64,000 nucleotides of DNA from Janibacter sp. Soil728 (GCF_001428305.1 NZ_LMRZ01000001.1:434289-498288), one strand, 5' to 3'. Shown: positions 34,487 to 42,792, counted from the stretch's first letter. Numbers and translations: made by a program. The notes: a model not told the origin generated them from the letters alone.

Positions 34487-35063
34487 GGTCCCAGGACCGT
34501 CCGAGGAAGGCAGCAAGCTGAGTCGTCGGGCCGGCCCCGACGGGTGCCTCGACCGGGACGCCGAAGGGCATCCCGGGGCCGCGCGGCGCCTCGGCCAGCG
34601 CGTGCTCGCCGATGGCGCGTGCCTTGGCGACGAGTGCCGGGTCGGCCTCCGGGTCCTGCCCCGTGGCGACGGCCAGGTCCCACCCGTGCGTCACGGTCTC
34701 CATGACGAAGCCGCCCAGGGCCGCTGCCCCCGGGGCAGGCCCCCACGGTGCGGTGACGGTGGTGGACAGCAGGGTGTCGTCGGCCCATGCGCCCAGAGCC
34801 GCGCCGGCCTCCTCGCCGTAACGCTGTCCGACGCCGTCCTCGTCGATGGCCACCTGTGAGGGCAGCTCCCGTGGGTTGCCCCCCGTGGCGACCGCAGCGA
34901 TCTTGGCCGGGAGCGCGGAGATGTGCTGGAGCAGACCGCGCACGTCGTACTCGGCGCAGGGAGTCGGGGCATCGAGCTGGGCGGGACGCACCGCGCTGAT
35001 GAGGTCGGTGACCCAGCTCTGGGCGGCGTCGAGATCGGGACGGAAGTCTGGGAGCTGATCCAT
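34479..35063 (-). CDS. TIGR03086 family metal-binding protein (DinB/MDMPI-like)
   Basis: 194 residues from ATG 35063: the helical metal-dependent fold begins LDAAQSWVTDLISAVRPAQLDAPTPCAEYDVRGLLQHISALPAKIAAVA, with the conserved T-P-C-xx-Y/W-x-V and the first ligand histidine in LLQHIS. ETVTHGWDLAVATGQ supplies the second part of the metal site. Members are mycothiol-dependent isomerase relatives without known substrates. The gene end is embedded in tandem repeats. Confidence 0.87.
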   Translation of the reverse strand: MDQLPDFRPDLDAAQSWVTDLISAVRPAQLDAPTPCAEYDVRGLLQHISALPAKIAAVATGGNPRELPSQVAIDEDGVGQRYGEEAGAALGAWADDTLLSTTVTAPWGPAPGAAALGGFVMETVTHGWDLAVATGQDPEADPALVAKARAIGEHALAEAPRGPGMPFGVPVEAPVGAGPTTQLAAFLGRSWDRA

Positions 35064-35116
35064 ACTGATGATCGAACCCCTGACCCCCGACAACGTCAAC
35101 CAGCCCAGGAGGACCC

Positions 35117-35428
35117 GTGCCGGACATCGTCGTCACCGATGACGCGGACAAGGGCCGATTCGAGGCTCATCAGGGAGCGGTGCTCGTCGGCTTCGCCGAG
35201 TATCAGCTCACCGACGACCTCTACGTCTTCACCCACACCCAGGTCGACCCCGCTCACGAGGGCCAGGGCGTCGGTGGGGCGCTGGCCCGAGGCGCCCTGG
35301 ACCGGGTGCGCGAGGATGGCACGCGCCAGGTGCTGGCGGTCTGCCCCTTCATCGAGTCGTGGATGGCGCGACACCCCGACTACGCCGACCTCAACCTGCG
35401 CGCCGCGAAGTCCACCCCGACCGACTGA
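35117..35428 (+). CDS. Small GNAT N-acetyltransferase (YjdJ type)
   Basis: 103 residues: FEAHQGAVLVGFAEYQLTDDLYVFTHTQVDPAHEGQGVGGALARGALDRVREDGTRQVLAVCPFIESWMARHPDY has the acetyl-CoA pyrophosphate loop EGQGVG at about residue 48-55 and a C-terminal CPF..W..RHPDY motif that defines the YjdJ/GNAT_YjdJ group of short acetyltransferases. Its acceptor is unknown. It is divergent from the TIGR03086 gene with 53 bases between. Confidence 0.9.
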   Translation: MPDIVVTDDADKGRFEAHQGAVLVGFAEYQLTDDLYVFTHTQVDPAHEGQGVGGALARGALDRVREDGTRQVLAVCPFIESWMARHPDYADLNLRAAKSTPTD

Positions 35429-35438
35429 GCGCTCGGGC

Positions 35439-36845
35439 TCAGGCGGGTCGGCGCAGCTCGCGCGGCAGGTCCTCGAGCAGCCGCAGCCACACCTCTGAGG
35501 AGGTCGGGTAGCTCGGCACGGCGTGGCGCAGGACGTGGACCGGGACCCGGCCGGTGATCGCCACGGTGGCAGCGTGGACGAGCTCACCCACGTCGGGCCC
35601 CACGAAGGTCGCCCCGAGCAGCAGTCGGCTCCTGCGGTCGACGACGATCCGGGCGGTGCCGGACACGTCATCGCGCAGCAGCGATGCACCGGCCACCCCG
35701 GAGAAGGGGGCCGATGCGACGACCACGTCGTGCCCGGCATCCCTGGACTGCTCCTCGGTCATCCCCACGGACGCGACCTGCGGGTCCGTGAAGACCACCT
35801 GCGGCACCGGGGCTTCCTCGACCGCGGCGGGTGCCGGGGCGCCCGTCGCAGCGGCAGCGATCTGCGCCCCGACGACACGCGCCCGGTACTTGCCCCAGTG
35901 GGTCAGCGGGGCGTCACCGCTGGCGTCGCCGACGGCATGGAGCCACCCGGGCAGACGCTCCTCGAGGACGTCCTCGGCGGTGAGACCGACCGTCTCCAGC
36001 CCGACGTCGTCCAGTCGCGGCCGCCGACCGGTCGCGACAAGGACCTCGTCGGCCTCCACCGGCCCGGCGTCGGTATCGACCGTGACCGGTCCACCGTGGA
36101 CCCGGCCCACGCCGGTGTCCTGTGGGTCGGGTCGGGTGCAGGCGGTGCTGGACGTCGACAACCGGACGTCCACCCCCTTCGCCCGCAGGGACTCGAAGAC
36201 CTCCTGGCCGACGAAGGGTTCCAGCCCCGCCAGCAGACGATCGCCGCGCACGAGCATCGTCACCTGCGCGCCCAGGGCGCTCATCCATGTGGCGGCCTCG
36301 CACGCGACGACGCCACCACCGATGACCACGAGATGGTCGGGCACCTCCACGACGCCGGTCGCGTCGCGTGATCCCCACGGCCGCACGTCGACGAAGGGAG
36401 CGGGGACGGCGGGTTCGCTGCCCGTCGCGATGATGACGGCATGCCGGGCGCGCAGCCGCCGCGTGCCGTCGGGACCCGTGACCTCGACGAGGCGATCACC
36501 GACGAGTCGGCCGTGCCCACGCACGGTCGCGATGCCCGTGTCGTGGGCCCACCGGACCTGCCCGCTGTCGTCGTAGGACGAGACCCAGGCGTCACGTCGG
36601 GCCAGGAGCGCGTCGCGATCGACCTCGGTGGGTCGCACCCCCGGCAGGTGACGTGTGGTGGCCGCGACGGCGATCGGTCGCAGGAGCGCCTTGCTCGGCA
36701 TGCAGGCCCAGTAGGAGCACTCGCCGCCGAAGAGCTCGCCCTCGACGAGGACGGCGCTGAGGTCGGTGTCCTCCGTCGCGTACTGCGCCGCGTTCTCCCC
36801 GACGGGGCCGCCGCCGATGACGACGATGTCGTAGTCGTCCGTCAT
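35439..36845 (-). CDS. Pyridine nucleotide-disulfide oxidoreductase
   Basis: 468 residues of the group I flavin disulfide reductases. FAD motif VVIGGGPVGENAAQYA (residues 8-23), redox-active pair C43-x4-C48 in GGECSYWACMPSKALL, NAD site HLVVIGGGVVACEAATW, second FAD motif HAVGDASGDAPLTHWGKY, and dimerisation domain ending in the LRHAVPSYPTSSEVWLR region, where the usual C-terminal H-x4-E catalytic pair is altered to H-A-V-P-S-Y-P-T (histidine present, glutamate not evident). It could act as a mycothione-, lipoamide- or mercuric-like reductase; none can be singled out. ATG 36845 makes a TGATG overlap with the ankyrin gene. Confidence 0.9.
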   Translation of the reverse strand: MTDDYDIVVIGGGPVGENAAQYATEDTDLSAVLVEGELFGGECSYWACMPSKALLRPIAVAATTRHLPGVRPTEVDRDALLARRDAWVSSYDDSGQVRWAHDTGIATVRGHGRLVGDRLVEVTGPDGTRRLRARHAVIIATGSEPAVPAPFVDVRPWGSRDATGVVEVPDHLVVIGGGVVACEAATWMSALGAQVTMLVRGDRLLAGLEPFVGQEVFESLRAKGVDVRLSTSSTACTRPDPQDTGVGRVHGGPVTVDTDAGPVEADEVLVATGRRPRLDDVGLETVGLTAEDVLEERLPGWLHAVGDASGDAPLTHWGKYRARVVGAQIAAAATGAPAPAAVEEAPVPQVVFTDPQVASVGMTEEQSRDAGHDVVVASAPFSGVAGASLLRDDVSGTARIVVDRRSRLLLGATFVGPDVGELVHAATVAITGRVPVHVLRHAVPSYPTSSEVWLRLLEDLPRELRRPA

Positions 36846-37234
36846 CACTCCTGCCCCTCGAGCAGTGCGGCCTGACCGAACATCTCGGCCGTCGCCCGCG
36901 CCGTGGGCGTCCCGGCGTCGGGATCGGCGCCGTGATCGAGCAGGACGGCGACCACCTCGGGCTCGGCCTTGAAGATCGCTCCCGCGAGCGGGGTCTGACC
37001 GCGGTCGTTGGCCCGGTTGACGTCCGCCCCACGACGGGCCAGCTCACCGACGAGACCGGCGTGACCGTGGTACGCGGCGAGCATGAGCAGGGTGTTGCCT
37101 GCCGGGTCGGCGAGGTCGGCCGGGGCGCCCGCATCGACATAGGCGGCGACCCGGTCGGTCTGCCCCTCCCTGGCCCAGTCGAAGAGCTGGTGGGCCAGGT
37201 CGACGGCTGCCTCGTCAGGGGTGCGCTCGCTCAT
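36845..37234 (-). CDS. Ankyrin repeat protein
   Basis: 129 residues: a short N-terminal helix then about three ankyrin repeats (LFDWAREGQTDRVAAYVDAGAPADLAD, GNTLLMLAAYHGHAGLVGELARRGADVNRAND, GQTPLAGAIFKAEPEVVAVLLDHGADPDAG). It binds a protein partner; the overlap with the disulfide reductase gene suggests that enzyme as the partner, as ankyrin proteins coupled to catalase or other redox enzymes often support them. That is inference. Confidence 0.9.
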   Translation of the reverse strand: MSERTPDEAAVDLAHQLFDWAREGQTDRVAAYVDAGAPADLADPAGNTLLMLAAYHGHAGLVGELARRGADVNRANDRGQTPLAGAIFKAEPEVVAVLLDHGADPDAGTPTARATAEMFGQAALLEGQE

Positions 37235-37313
37235 CCACCCAGTGTGCCGGGCGATGGTGGCACCCGCCAGCGACCGCCGCCGGACCGCGGCGAGCCGTCT
37301 GCCGGCCGGTCAC

Positions 37314-38504
37314 TCAGGGCAGTGCCTCGCCCTTCATCAGACGCGAGCTGTAGACATTGGTGATCCTCACCCCGTCGAGCCAGGCGGTCAGCCGCTGCGC
37401 CTCGAGGGCGAGGGCGGACCTCCCTTCGCCACCGAGGTCGGTGCCGGGGCACTCGACCACGGACACGACGCCGTCGTCGTCCTGGACCCAGGCGCCGACG
37501 ATCCGGCCGTCCCACCAGGCCGTGCTCCCGCCGTTCCCGAAGCTGTCGAAGAGCAGCTCGCGGTGGGCCGGGTCGAGATAGACCTCCCGCTGCTTCCACC
37601 CCATCGTCGTCGGGTCGAGCGTGGGCAGCAGCGCGGCCCACGGGGAGACCTCGGCGACCGGGTCGAGGTCGTCGGGCAGCACCCAACCCGTGCGGTCGCG
37701 CTCGAGGGCGACCTCCACGGCGCCGACCGCGGCGAGGGCCGCGCGCGTGGCTCCCTTGGTCGCGCCCAGCCACCACTGCACGTCCTCGACGGTCCCCGGC
37801 CCGAACTGCGACAGCCACCGCCGCACGAGCAACGCGTAGGCCTCGTCGAGCGGCAGCGGGGTGACGGTCTCACCGAGCCAGTCGGGCAGCAGGGTCCACG
37901 CAGGCTTGGACAGCCTCCAGTGGCCGGCATTGGCGCCGCGGGTGATTCGCCCCTCGGCGCCCAGCCAGGTGAGCACCCGAGGCGCGAGGTTGAAGGTGCC
38001 GCCGTAGCGCTTGTCCTCGTTGAGCGTGATGGCCCCCGACAGCTCGGGCAGCTCCTCTCGCAGGGCCCGGGCGCTCAGCGGCGCTGAGCCGGTCAGCCGG
38101 GAGACGACGGCGCCGCCGGCGGCATCGAGCCAGGCGTCACCGTCCTCGGCGATGCCGTGCCGTGCGGCATCACGGGCGATCAGGCGTCGCTGCTCCGGTG
38201 CGAGCCGAGAGAGAGCCAGGCCCAGCGCCGCCGGCAGGAGGTCTCGGGGGAAGGCGAAGAGGGTTCGGCGCATCGCCAGCTGCTTGACGAGCGAGCGGTC
38301 CTCGTAGAGCGATGTCTCCACGTCGACGGGGGCGATCCCTGTCGTCCGTGCGCCGACGGCGAGGTGGACGGTCGCCGCCTCCGTCGCGTGGAGGCAGACG
38401 ACAGCCTCGGCTGCAGTGACAGGGTCGCTCGCCCGGTGGTCGGGGTGCAGACCGTGCCGGACCGCCAGCCGGGCACGGCGCTCGCGGTCGTCGACCAGCC
38501 TCAC
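37314..38504 (-). CDS. Winged helix DNA-binding domain protein (HTH_42)
   Basis: 396 residues of the winged-helix family related to AlkX/YcaQ glycosylase-like proteins: VVCLHATEAATVHLAVGAR near the start, DRSLVKQLAMRRTLFAFPRDLLP, SARALREELPELSG, GRITRGANAGHWRLSKP and WWDGRIVGAWVQDDDGVV. Characterised relatives unhook DNA crosslinks, but actinobacterial paralogs of this kind are untested. A DNA repair role is only suggested. It lies three bases from the His-rich methyltransferase stop (38508), so they form an operon. Confidence 0.85.
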   Translation of the reverse strand: MRLVDDRERRARLAVRHGLHPDHRASDPVTAAEAVVCLHATEAATVHLAVGARTTGIAPVDVETSLYEDRSLVKQLAMRRTLFAFPRDLLPAALGLALSRLAPEQRRLIARDAARHGIAEDGDAWLDAAGGAVVSRLTGSAPLSARALREELPELSGAITLNEDKRYGGTFNLAPRVLTWLGAEGRITRGANAGHWRLSKPAWTLLPDWLGETVTPLPLDEAYALLVRRWLSQFGPGTVEDVQWWLGATKGATRAALAAVGAVEVALERDRTGWVLPDDLDPVAEVSPWAALLPTLDPTTMGWKQREVYLDPAHRELLFDSFGNGGSTAWWDGRIVGAWVQDDDGVVSVVECPGTDLGGEGRSALALEAQRLTAWLDGVRITNVYSSRLMKGEALP

Positions 38505-38507
38505 GAC

Positions 38508-39200
38508 TCAGGCCTTGCGCGCGACCGCGAGGAAGACGGAGTAGTCCCGGCCCCCCTTGACGACCTTGCCGGCGTCGCCGACTCGGACGTCGGTGAGTCC
38601 GGCCGCCTCGATCTGCGCGGCCAGCTCGTCGCGGGAGAACCCGTGGTGCCCGCCGAAGTCGTGGTCGTGGAAGCTCCCGTCCTCGCGGTCGAGGTCGGCG
38701 ATGCAGAGGTGACCTCCGGCATCGAGCAGCTCGGCGAAGCCGCCGAGGACTCGGTCCAGCTGCTGCACGTGGTGCAGGACGTTGGACGTCAGGACGAGGT
38801 CGAAGCGGTCGCTCGGGACCGGGGCGGACTCGAGGTCGAGGTCCCACACGCGGGCGGGCGAAGGGAGGCTCCCGGCCTCGACCTTGTCCGCGAGGACCTG
38901 ACGCATGCCCGACGAGTTGTCGGCGAAGGTCAGCGCCGGGTCGGTCAGGTGCTGCAGGAGAGCGGTCGTCACCAGGCCGGTGCCGGCGCCGTACTCGAGC
39001 ACTCGTGCCCGGGGAGGGAGGGAGAGCGCTGCCGCGATCGCGTCGGCGACCTCACCCGACTGCCGGATCTTGTCCGGGTCGTCGTCCCAGGTGGCGGCCC
39101 GGTCGTCGAAGTGTCCGCCGCCTGCGTGGCCCCCGTGGTCGTGCCCGTGGCCCCCGTGGTCGTGCCCGGCGTTGTCGTGTCCCGTGTGTGCGCTGCTCAT
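38508..39200 (-). CDS. Class I SAM methyltransferase with histidine-rich N-terminus
   Basis: 230 residues. Residues 1-30 are extremely His/Gly/Asp-rich (GHDNAGHDHGGHGHDHGGH region), a probable metal-binding tail like those of zinc or nickel chaperones. The rest is a canonical methyltransferase: FDDRAATWDDDP, motif I VLEYGAGTGLVT, VLTSNVLHHVQQLDRVL and GGHLCIADLDREDGSFHDH. Substrate unknown. The combination suggests metal regulation or purification-like metal binding; inference. Upstream of it lies the strong terminator of the NlpC/P60 gene. Confidence 0.88.
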   Translation of the reverse strand: MSSAHTGHDNAGHDHGGHGHDHGGHAGGGHFDDRAATWDDDPDKIRQSGEVADAIAAALSLPPRARVLEYGAGTGLVTTALLQHLTDPALTFADNSSGMRQVLADKVEAGSLPSPARVWDLDLESAPVPSDRFDLVLTSNVLHHVQQLDRVLGGFAELLDAGGHLCIADLDREDGSFHDHDFGGHHGFSRDELAAQIEAAGLTDVRVGDAGKVVKGGRDYSVFLAVARKA

Positions 39201-39249
39201 GGGCCCACCCTCCCACCGGGCCGGGACAACCGACAGGGGAGCCTGACGC

Positions 39250-39284
39250 CGAAGGGCCCCGACCGTGACGGTCGGGGCCCTTCG
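39250..39284. terminator. Terminator built from inverted CGAAGGG motifs
   Basis: Perfect 16-base arms CGAAGGGCCCCGACCG (39250-39265) and complement (39269-39284), 3-base loop. It lies downstream of the NlpC/P60 gene (minus strand) and has a CGAAGGG at each foot. Confidence 0.9.
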
Positions 39285-39317
39285 AGGACGACGACGGCGT
39301 CCGTCGTCAGAGGTGGA

Positions 39318-40313
39318 TCAGACGCGACCGTAGGTGACGGCGCTGGTCCAGATGGCGCGCTTGCTGGTGTCGACGCGCGAGTTGCCGGCGTCGTACATCT
39401 GGCCGTTGCCGGCGTAGATGCCCACGTGCCAGGCCGGGGCCCCGAAGAAGACGAGGTCGCCGGCGCGGGGCGAGGAGACCCGCGTGGTCGACTGACGCTG
39501 CTGCTCAGCCGTCCGCGGCAGGGTCTTGCCGTTGCGGGCGAAGACGTACTTGGTGAAGCCCGAGCAGTCGAAGCCGGAGGTGGTCGTGCCGCCCATGACG
39601 TAGCGCGTGCCGACGAGGCTCGCGGCCGTGTTGAGGACGCCGCTGCCGGAGACCGCGGTGCGCGTCGTCGAGCGCGAGGCCGTGCTGGTGGAACGCGTGG
39701 AACCGGTGATGCCCATCGCGGAGCCGGTGCGCGGGCCGACGACGCCGTCGGCGGTCAGGCCGTGGCTGCGCTGCCAGCGCTTGACGGCGGAGGCCGTGCC
39801 GGAGCCGAAGATGCCGTCGGCGCTGGCGCCGACCACGCGCTGGACCTGCTTGACGACGGAGCCGCGTGAGCCCTGCCGGACCAGACCGGTGAAGTTGCTC
39901 TTCGCGGCGCTCGAGGCGGTCTTGGCGGAGCGGGTCGTGGTCGAGCCCGACGTCAGACGCATCTTGGTGCCCGTGCGGGAACCGACGATGCCGTCGGCGA
40001 CGAGGCCGTGACGCTGCTGCCAGCGCTTGACCGCGTTGCGGGTGGCGGGGCCGAAGATGCCGTCGGCGCTGACGCCGACCTTGCGCTGGACCTGCTTGAC
40101 GACGGAGCCGCGCGAGCCCTGCTTGACCAGGCCGGAGAAGGTGGCGGTGGCGTTGGTGGCCTGGGCCGAGGTGACGGCGCTTGCGGACTGGGCGCCGATG
40201 GTGGCGGTGCCGAGGCTGACGGCGGCGACGGCGACCATGGTCGCGCCAGCGCGCTTGCTGACCTGCGAGGTGTTGCCCGAACCGCGGTGGCGTCCGGCGT
40301 AGAACATCGACAT
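39318..40313 (-). CDS. Secreted NlpC/P60 peptidase with two peptidoglycan-binding domains
   Basis: 331 residues: N-terminus MSMFYAGRHRG and a hydrophobic segment ending AQSASA (signal peptide, cleavage near residue 46); two PG_binding_1 repeats at about 61-118 and 142-200 (VKQGSRGSVVKQVQRKVGV / VRQGSRGSVVKQVQRVVGA); linker rich in Ser/Thr; NlpC/P60 domain from 225 with catalytic C250 (FDCSGF) and H296 (WHVGIY). It hydrolyses peptidoglycan stem peptides at the wall. It is preceded by a c-di-AMP riboswitch, consistent with the known actinobacterial control of wall hydrolases. Confidence 0.95.
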   Translation of the reverse strand: MSMFYAGRHRGSGNTSQVSKRAGATMVAVAAVSLGTATIGAQSASAVTSAQATNATATFSGLVKQGSRGSVVKQVQRKVGVSADGIFGPATRNAVKRWQQRHGLVADGIVGSRTGTKMRLTSGSTTTRSAKTASSAAKSNFTGLVRQGSRGSVVKQVQRVVGASADGIFGSGTASAVKRWQRSHGLTADGVVGPRTGSAMGITGSTRSTSTASRSTTRTAVSGSGVLNTAASLVGTRYVMGGTTTSGFDCSGFTKYVFARNGKTLPRTAEQQRQSTTRVSSPRAGDLVFFGAPAWHVGIYAGNGQMYDAGNSRVDTSKRAIWTSAVTYGRV

Positions 40314-40317
40314 GGGT

Positions 40318-40520
40318 CTCTCCTACGCCTACGGAGTTAGCTGTCGGGTTGGAGTGGAGATCACTCCGCCCTGTGGTCCGTGGACCACGAGGACTTCACC
40401 CCAAGGCTGATGCGGCCATGGATCGGTGGGTCCCCCGCTCCTGCCGTGCTGACTCAGGGGACCAGTCGGGTTGGCAGGATTAGGCGGCCCGGTGGCAACC
40501 CCTCGTGTGTGGGGTCGCGA
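40318..40520 (-). promoter_or_regulatory. c-di-AMP (ydaO-yuaA type) riboswitch leader of the NlpC/P60 gene
   Basis: On the minus strand the leader contains GGCCGCCTAATCCTGCC near its 5' end (40472-40489 region) and AACCCGACAGCTAACTCCGTAGGCGT near its 3' end (about 40322-40347), both highly characteristic of ydaO leaders, plus intermediate stems such as GTGGTCCACGGACCAC (40375-40390). About 200 nt, ending some 5-20 bases before the ATG. ydaO riboswitches turn expression off when c-di-AMP is high. Exact boundaries are approximate. Confidence 0.85.
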
Positions 40521-40577
40521 GAAGAGTAAGCCATTGGGACACGAAACGGTAACGGGGGGTGTGGACGAATTTAGTTT

Positions 40578-41243
40578 TCAGGAGCCACCGTGTACGGCAC
40601 GGTGCAGCTCCGCCATCTCCTCGTCCATCCGGGCGGCCGTCGCGGCCGCTTCCGTGATGCGCTGACGCATGTCGGGAGGGACGTCCCCTTCGTACTTGTA
40701 GAAGATCTTGTGCTCGGTGCTCGCCCAGAAGTCCATCGCCACCGTGCGGAACTGCACCTCGACCGGCACCTGCACGGGCCCGGAGGAGAGGAAGACGGGG
40801 ATCTCGAGGATCACGTGCAGCGAGCGGTAGCCGTTGGGCTTGGGGTTGGCGATGTAGTCCTTGACCACCCGCACGGTGATGTCGGCCTGGGCGGTGAGCG
40901 AGTCGACGAGCCGGTAGACGTCGGCGACGAAGGAGCAGATGACCCGCACCCCGGCGATGTCGGTGATGTGCTCACGCAGTGCCGGGATCTCCAGCTCGAC
41001 GCCCTGACGGGCGGCCTTCTCCAGGATGCTCTCCGGGCTCTTGACCCGGGTGGAGATGTGCTCGATCGGGTTGTCGAGGTGCAGCTCGGCGAACTCCTCG
41101 CGCAGGATCTCCAGCCGCATCGCGACCTGCTCCATACCGAACCGGTAGCCGAGCATCATCCGCGTGAAGTCGTCGCGGATCTGGGCGAATCGGCGAATCG
41201 CTTCGTCGGGCAGCTCCGCGGGCAGCGCGGGGGGCTGGGTCAT
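40578..41243 (-). CDS. Small alarmone synthetase (RelA/SpoT synthetase domain)
   Basis: 221 residues with only the (p)ppGpp synthetase domain: TRVKSPESILEKAARQG, DIAGVRVICSFVADVYRLVDSL, YIANPKPNGYRSLHVILEIPVFL, VEVQFRTVAMDFWASTEHKIFYKYEG. The G-loop tyrosine (NGYRSLH), catalytic EVQFRT and the H-x-I-x-Y motif are intact, and no hydrolase or TGS/ACT domains are present, so it is a RelQ/SAS-type enzyme that makes ppGpp or related nucleotides from ATP and GDP/GTP. Neighbour of the c-di-AMP-controlled wall hydrolase but in a separate transcript. CCCCTTCG occurs at about 40685. Confidence 0.93.
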   Translation of the reverse strand: MTQPPALPAELPDEAIRRFAQIRDDFTRMMLGYRFGMEQVAMRLEILREEFAELHLDNPIEHISTRVKSPESILEKAARQGVELEIPALREHITDIAGVRVICSFVADVYRLVDSLTAQADITVRVVKDYIANPKPNGYRSLHVILEIPVFLSSGPVQVPVEVQFRTVAMDFWASTEHKIFYKYEGDVPPDMRQRITEAAATAARMDEEMAELHRAVHGGS

Positions 41244-41325
41244 GGTCTCTCCGGGGTCGGGTGCCGAGCCAGCCTAGGGGTCGAGTCTGGGAGGGCGCAG
41301 GGCAGGGAGCGGGCATGCTGGTCGG

Positions 41326-42285
41326 GTGCACGCCGACACCTTCCTGCCGATCCGGACCGAGCGCCTCACCCTGCGAGCCCACAGCGAGGACGACCTCGAG
41401 TCGCTGCTGGAGTACGAGTCCCTGCCGGAGGTGGCGCGGTACCTCCCCTTCCACCCGTGGACCCGGGAGACCGGCCGGGAGCACCTGGCCAAGCGCCTGC
41501 TGCGTCTGGGACTGGACACCCCGGCCCGCAGCCTCGGCCTCGTGGTGGAGCGCGAGGGCCGCGTGATCGGGGACGTCGTGCTCTGGGTCACCGACGAGAC
41601 GGGAGCGAAGGGAGAGATGGGCTGGGCCTTCCGCCCGGACGTCGCGGGGCAGGGCTTTGCCACAGAGGCCGCGGCCGCGGTGCTCGAGATCGGCTTCGCC
41701 CGGTACGGGATGCACCGGATCATCGCTCAGATGGACGCTCGCAACACGGCCTCGGCGCGAGTTGCCGAGCGGCTCGGGATGCAGCTGGAGGCCACGCCGC
41801 GACTGGACTACTGGAGCAAGGGGGAGTGGACCGACTCCCTCGTCTACGCCGCCCTGGCGAGCGACCGGCCACGTGATGTCGACGCGATCGTCGTCAGTGC
41901 GGTCGTGCTCGAAGATGCCGACGGCCACGTGCTCACCGTCCGCAAGCGGGGCACGGACTCCTTCATGCACCCCGGTGGCAAGCCGGAGCCGGGAGAGACC
42001 CCTGCGCAGTGCGCGGTCCGTGAGGTGGAGGAGGAGCTCGGCCTCGTCCTCGACCCGGAGCGGCTCGACCTCGTCGCGGTGCACCGCACGGCCGCCGCCA
42101 ACGAGGCGGGCAGGGCGTTGGTCGCGAGCGTCTTCCGCCACCCGCACCTGTCGGGGGCGTCTCGACCGCACGTCGCGCCGGCCGCCGAGATCGAGGAGCT
42201 GCGCTGGCTCGACCCGACCCAGCCGCTGCCGGACGACTCCGCCCCGCTGCTGCGCCTGCTCGTCGCGGGGGCGGACGCGCGATGA
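41326..42285 (+). CDS. GNAT acetyltransferase - Nudix hydrolase fusion
   Basis: 319 residues from GTG 41326. Residues 7-178 are a RimJ/RimL-type GNAT: TERLTLRAHSEDDLESLLEYES, GEMGWAFRPDVAGQGFATEAAAAVLEIGF (acetyl-CoA loop), ARNTASARVAERLGMQLE. Residues 186-319 are a Nudix domain with the box G217-K-P-E-P-G-E-T ... R-E-V-E-E-E-L-G-L240. The linker near residue 180 is short. Natural GNAT-Nudix fusions are known in other actinobacteria; possible joint function is metabolite damage control. The gene overlaps the following membrane protein by ATGA. The TGAKGE loop (41606-41619) contains CGAAGGGAG. Confidence 0.92.
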   Translation: MHADTFLPIRTERLTLRAHSEDDLESLLEYESLPEVARYLPFHPWTRETGREHLAKRLLRLGLDTPARSLGLVVEREGRVIGDVVLWVTDETGAKGEMGWAFRPDVAGQGFATEAAAAVLEIGFARYGMHRIIAQMDARNTASARVAERLGMQLEATPRLDYWSKGEWTDSLVYAALASDRPRDVDAIVVSAVVLEDADGHVLTVRKRGTDSFMHPGGKPEPGETPAQCAVREVEEELGLVLDPERLDLVAVHRTAAANEAGRALVASVFRHPHLSGASRPHVAPAAEIEELRWLDPTQPLPDDSAPLLRLLVAGADAR

Positions 42286-42743
42286 AGGTCGTCGACCCGC
42301 AAGGCCGGACCTGGCGCGTCTCGCGGCGGTGGATGCCGTGGCGCCGCAGGACGAGCATGGGTGACTGGGGGAGCGGTCCCTCCATCAGCGACAGCAACCT
42401 CGGGGACGACCCGATCAGCGCCATCATCGGCGTCGTCCTGCTCATCCTCTTCATCCCGGTCCTGGTGCTGGGGATCCTCGTCGCGCTGGAGGTGTTGCTC
42501 CTGCTGCTGCTCCTCCCCTTCGCCATCGTGGGCCGGATGATCTTCGGCCGGCGCTGGCGGGTCGAGGTGCGCGAGGGGTGGACCTTCGCCTGGGAGACCG
42601 AGGTCGGGGACTGGTCCGCCAGCGGGCGGGCCATCGACCAGATCGCGCAGGGGCTGCGGCAGGGGTCGCCGCCGTGGCAGGCGGCCGGTCCACCCGTCGT
42701 GGGGGGCCGGCCTCCGCACGGGCAGCCGCCACCGCCTGTTTGA
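42282..42743 (+). CDS. Small membrane protein of unknown function
   Basis: 153 residues: basic WRVSRRWMPWRRR start, then one or two very hydrophobic helices (AIIGVVLLILFIPVLVLGILVALEVLLLLLLLPFAIVG), then a soluble domain with WRVEVREGWTFAWETEVGDWSASGRAIDQIAQGL and a proline-rich end. I recognise no family. It is translationally coupled to the GNAT-Nudix gene. Confidence 0.65.
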   Translation: MKVVDPQGRTWRVSRRWMPWRRRTSMGDWGSGPSISDSNLGDDPISAIIGVVLLILFIPVLVLGILVALEVLLLLLLLPFAIVGRMIFGRRWRVEVREGWTFAWETEVGDWSASGRAIDQIAQGLRQGSPPWQAAGPPVVGGRPPHGQPPPPV

Positions 42744-42790
42744 TGTCAACTGATTCTTGACAGCGAGTGGAGCGTCAACTTAGGGTTGAC
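42744..42790. promoter_or_regulatory. Two consecutive GTCAA/TTGAC palindromes (operator) before the 42793 gene pair
   Basis: TGTCAA (42744-42749) with TTGACA (42757-42762), spacer 7, and GTCAAC (42774-42779) with GTTGAC (42785-42790), spacer 5. Together four half-sites of GTCAA within 47 bases, ending three bases before the ATG. Repressor sites are likely; the TTGACA at 42757 could also serve as a -35. Confidence 0.65.
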
Positions 42791-42792
42791 AC

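Noticed and set aside
42757-42762. TTGACA as a plain -35 box for the 42793 gene
   Set aside because: No -10 at 16-19 bases before a plausible start, and the word is one arm of a palindrome repeated downstream; an operator is the better reading, though overlap is possible.
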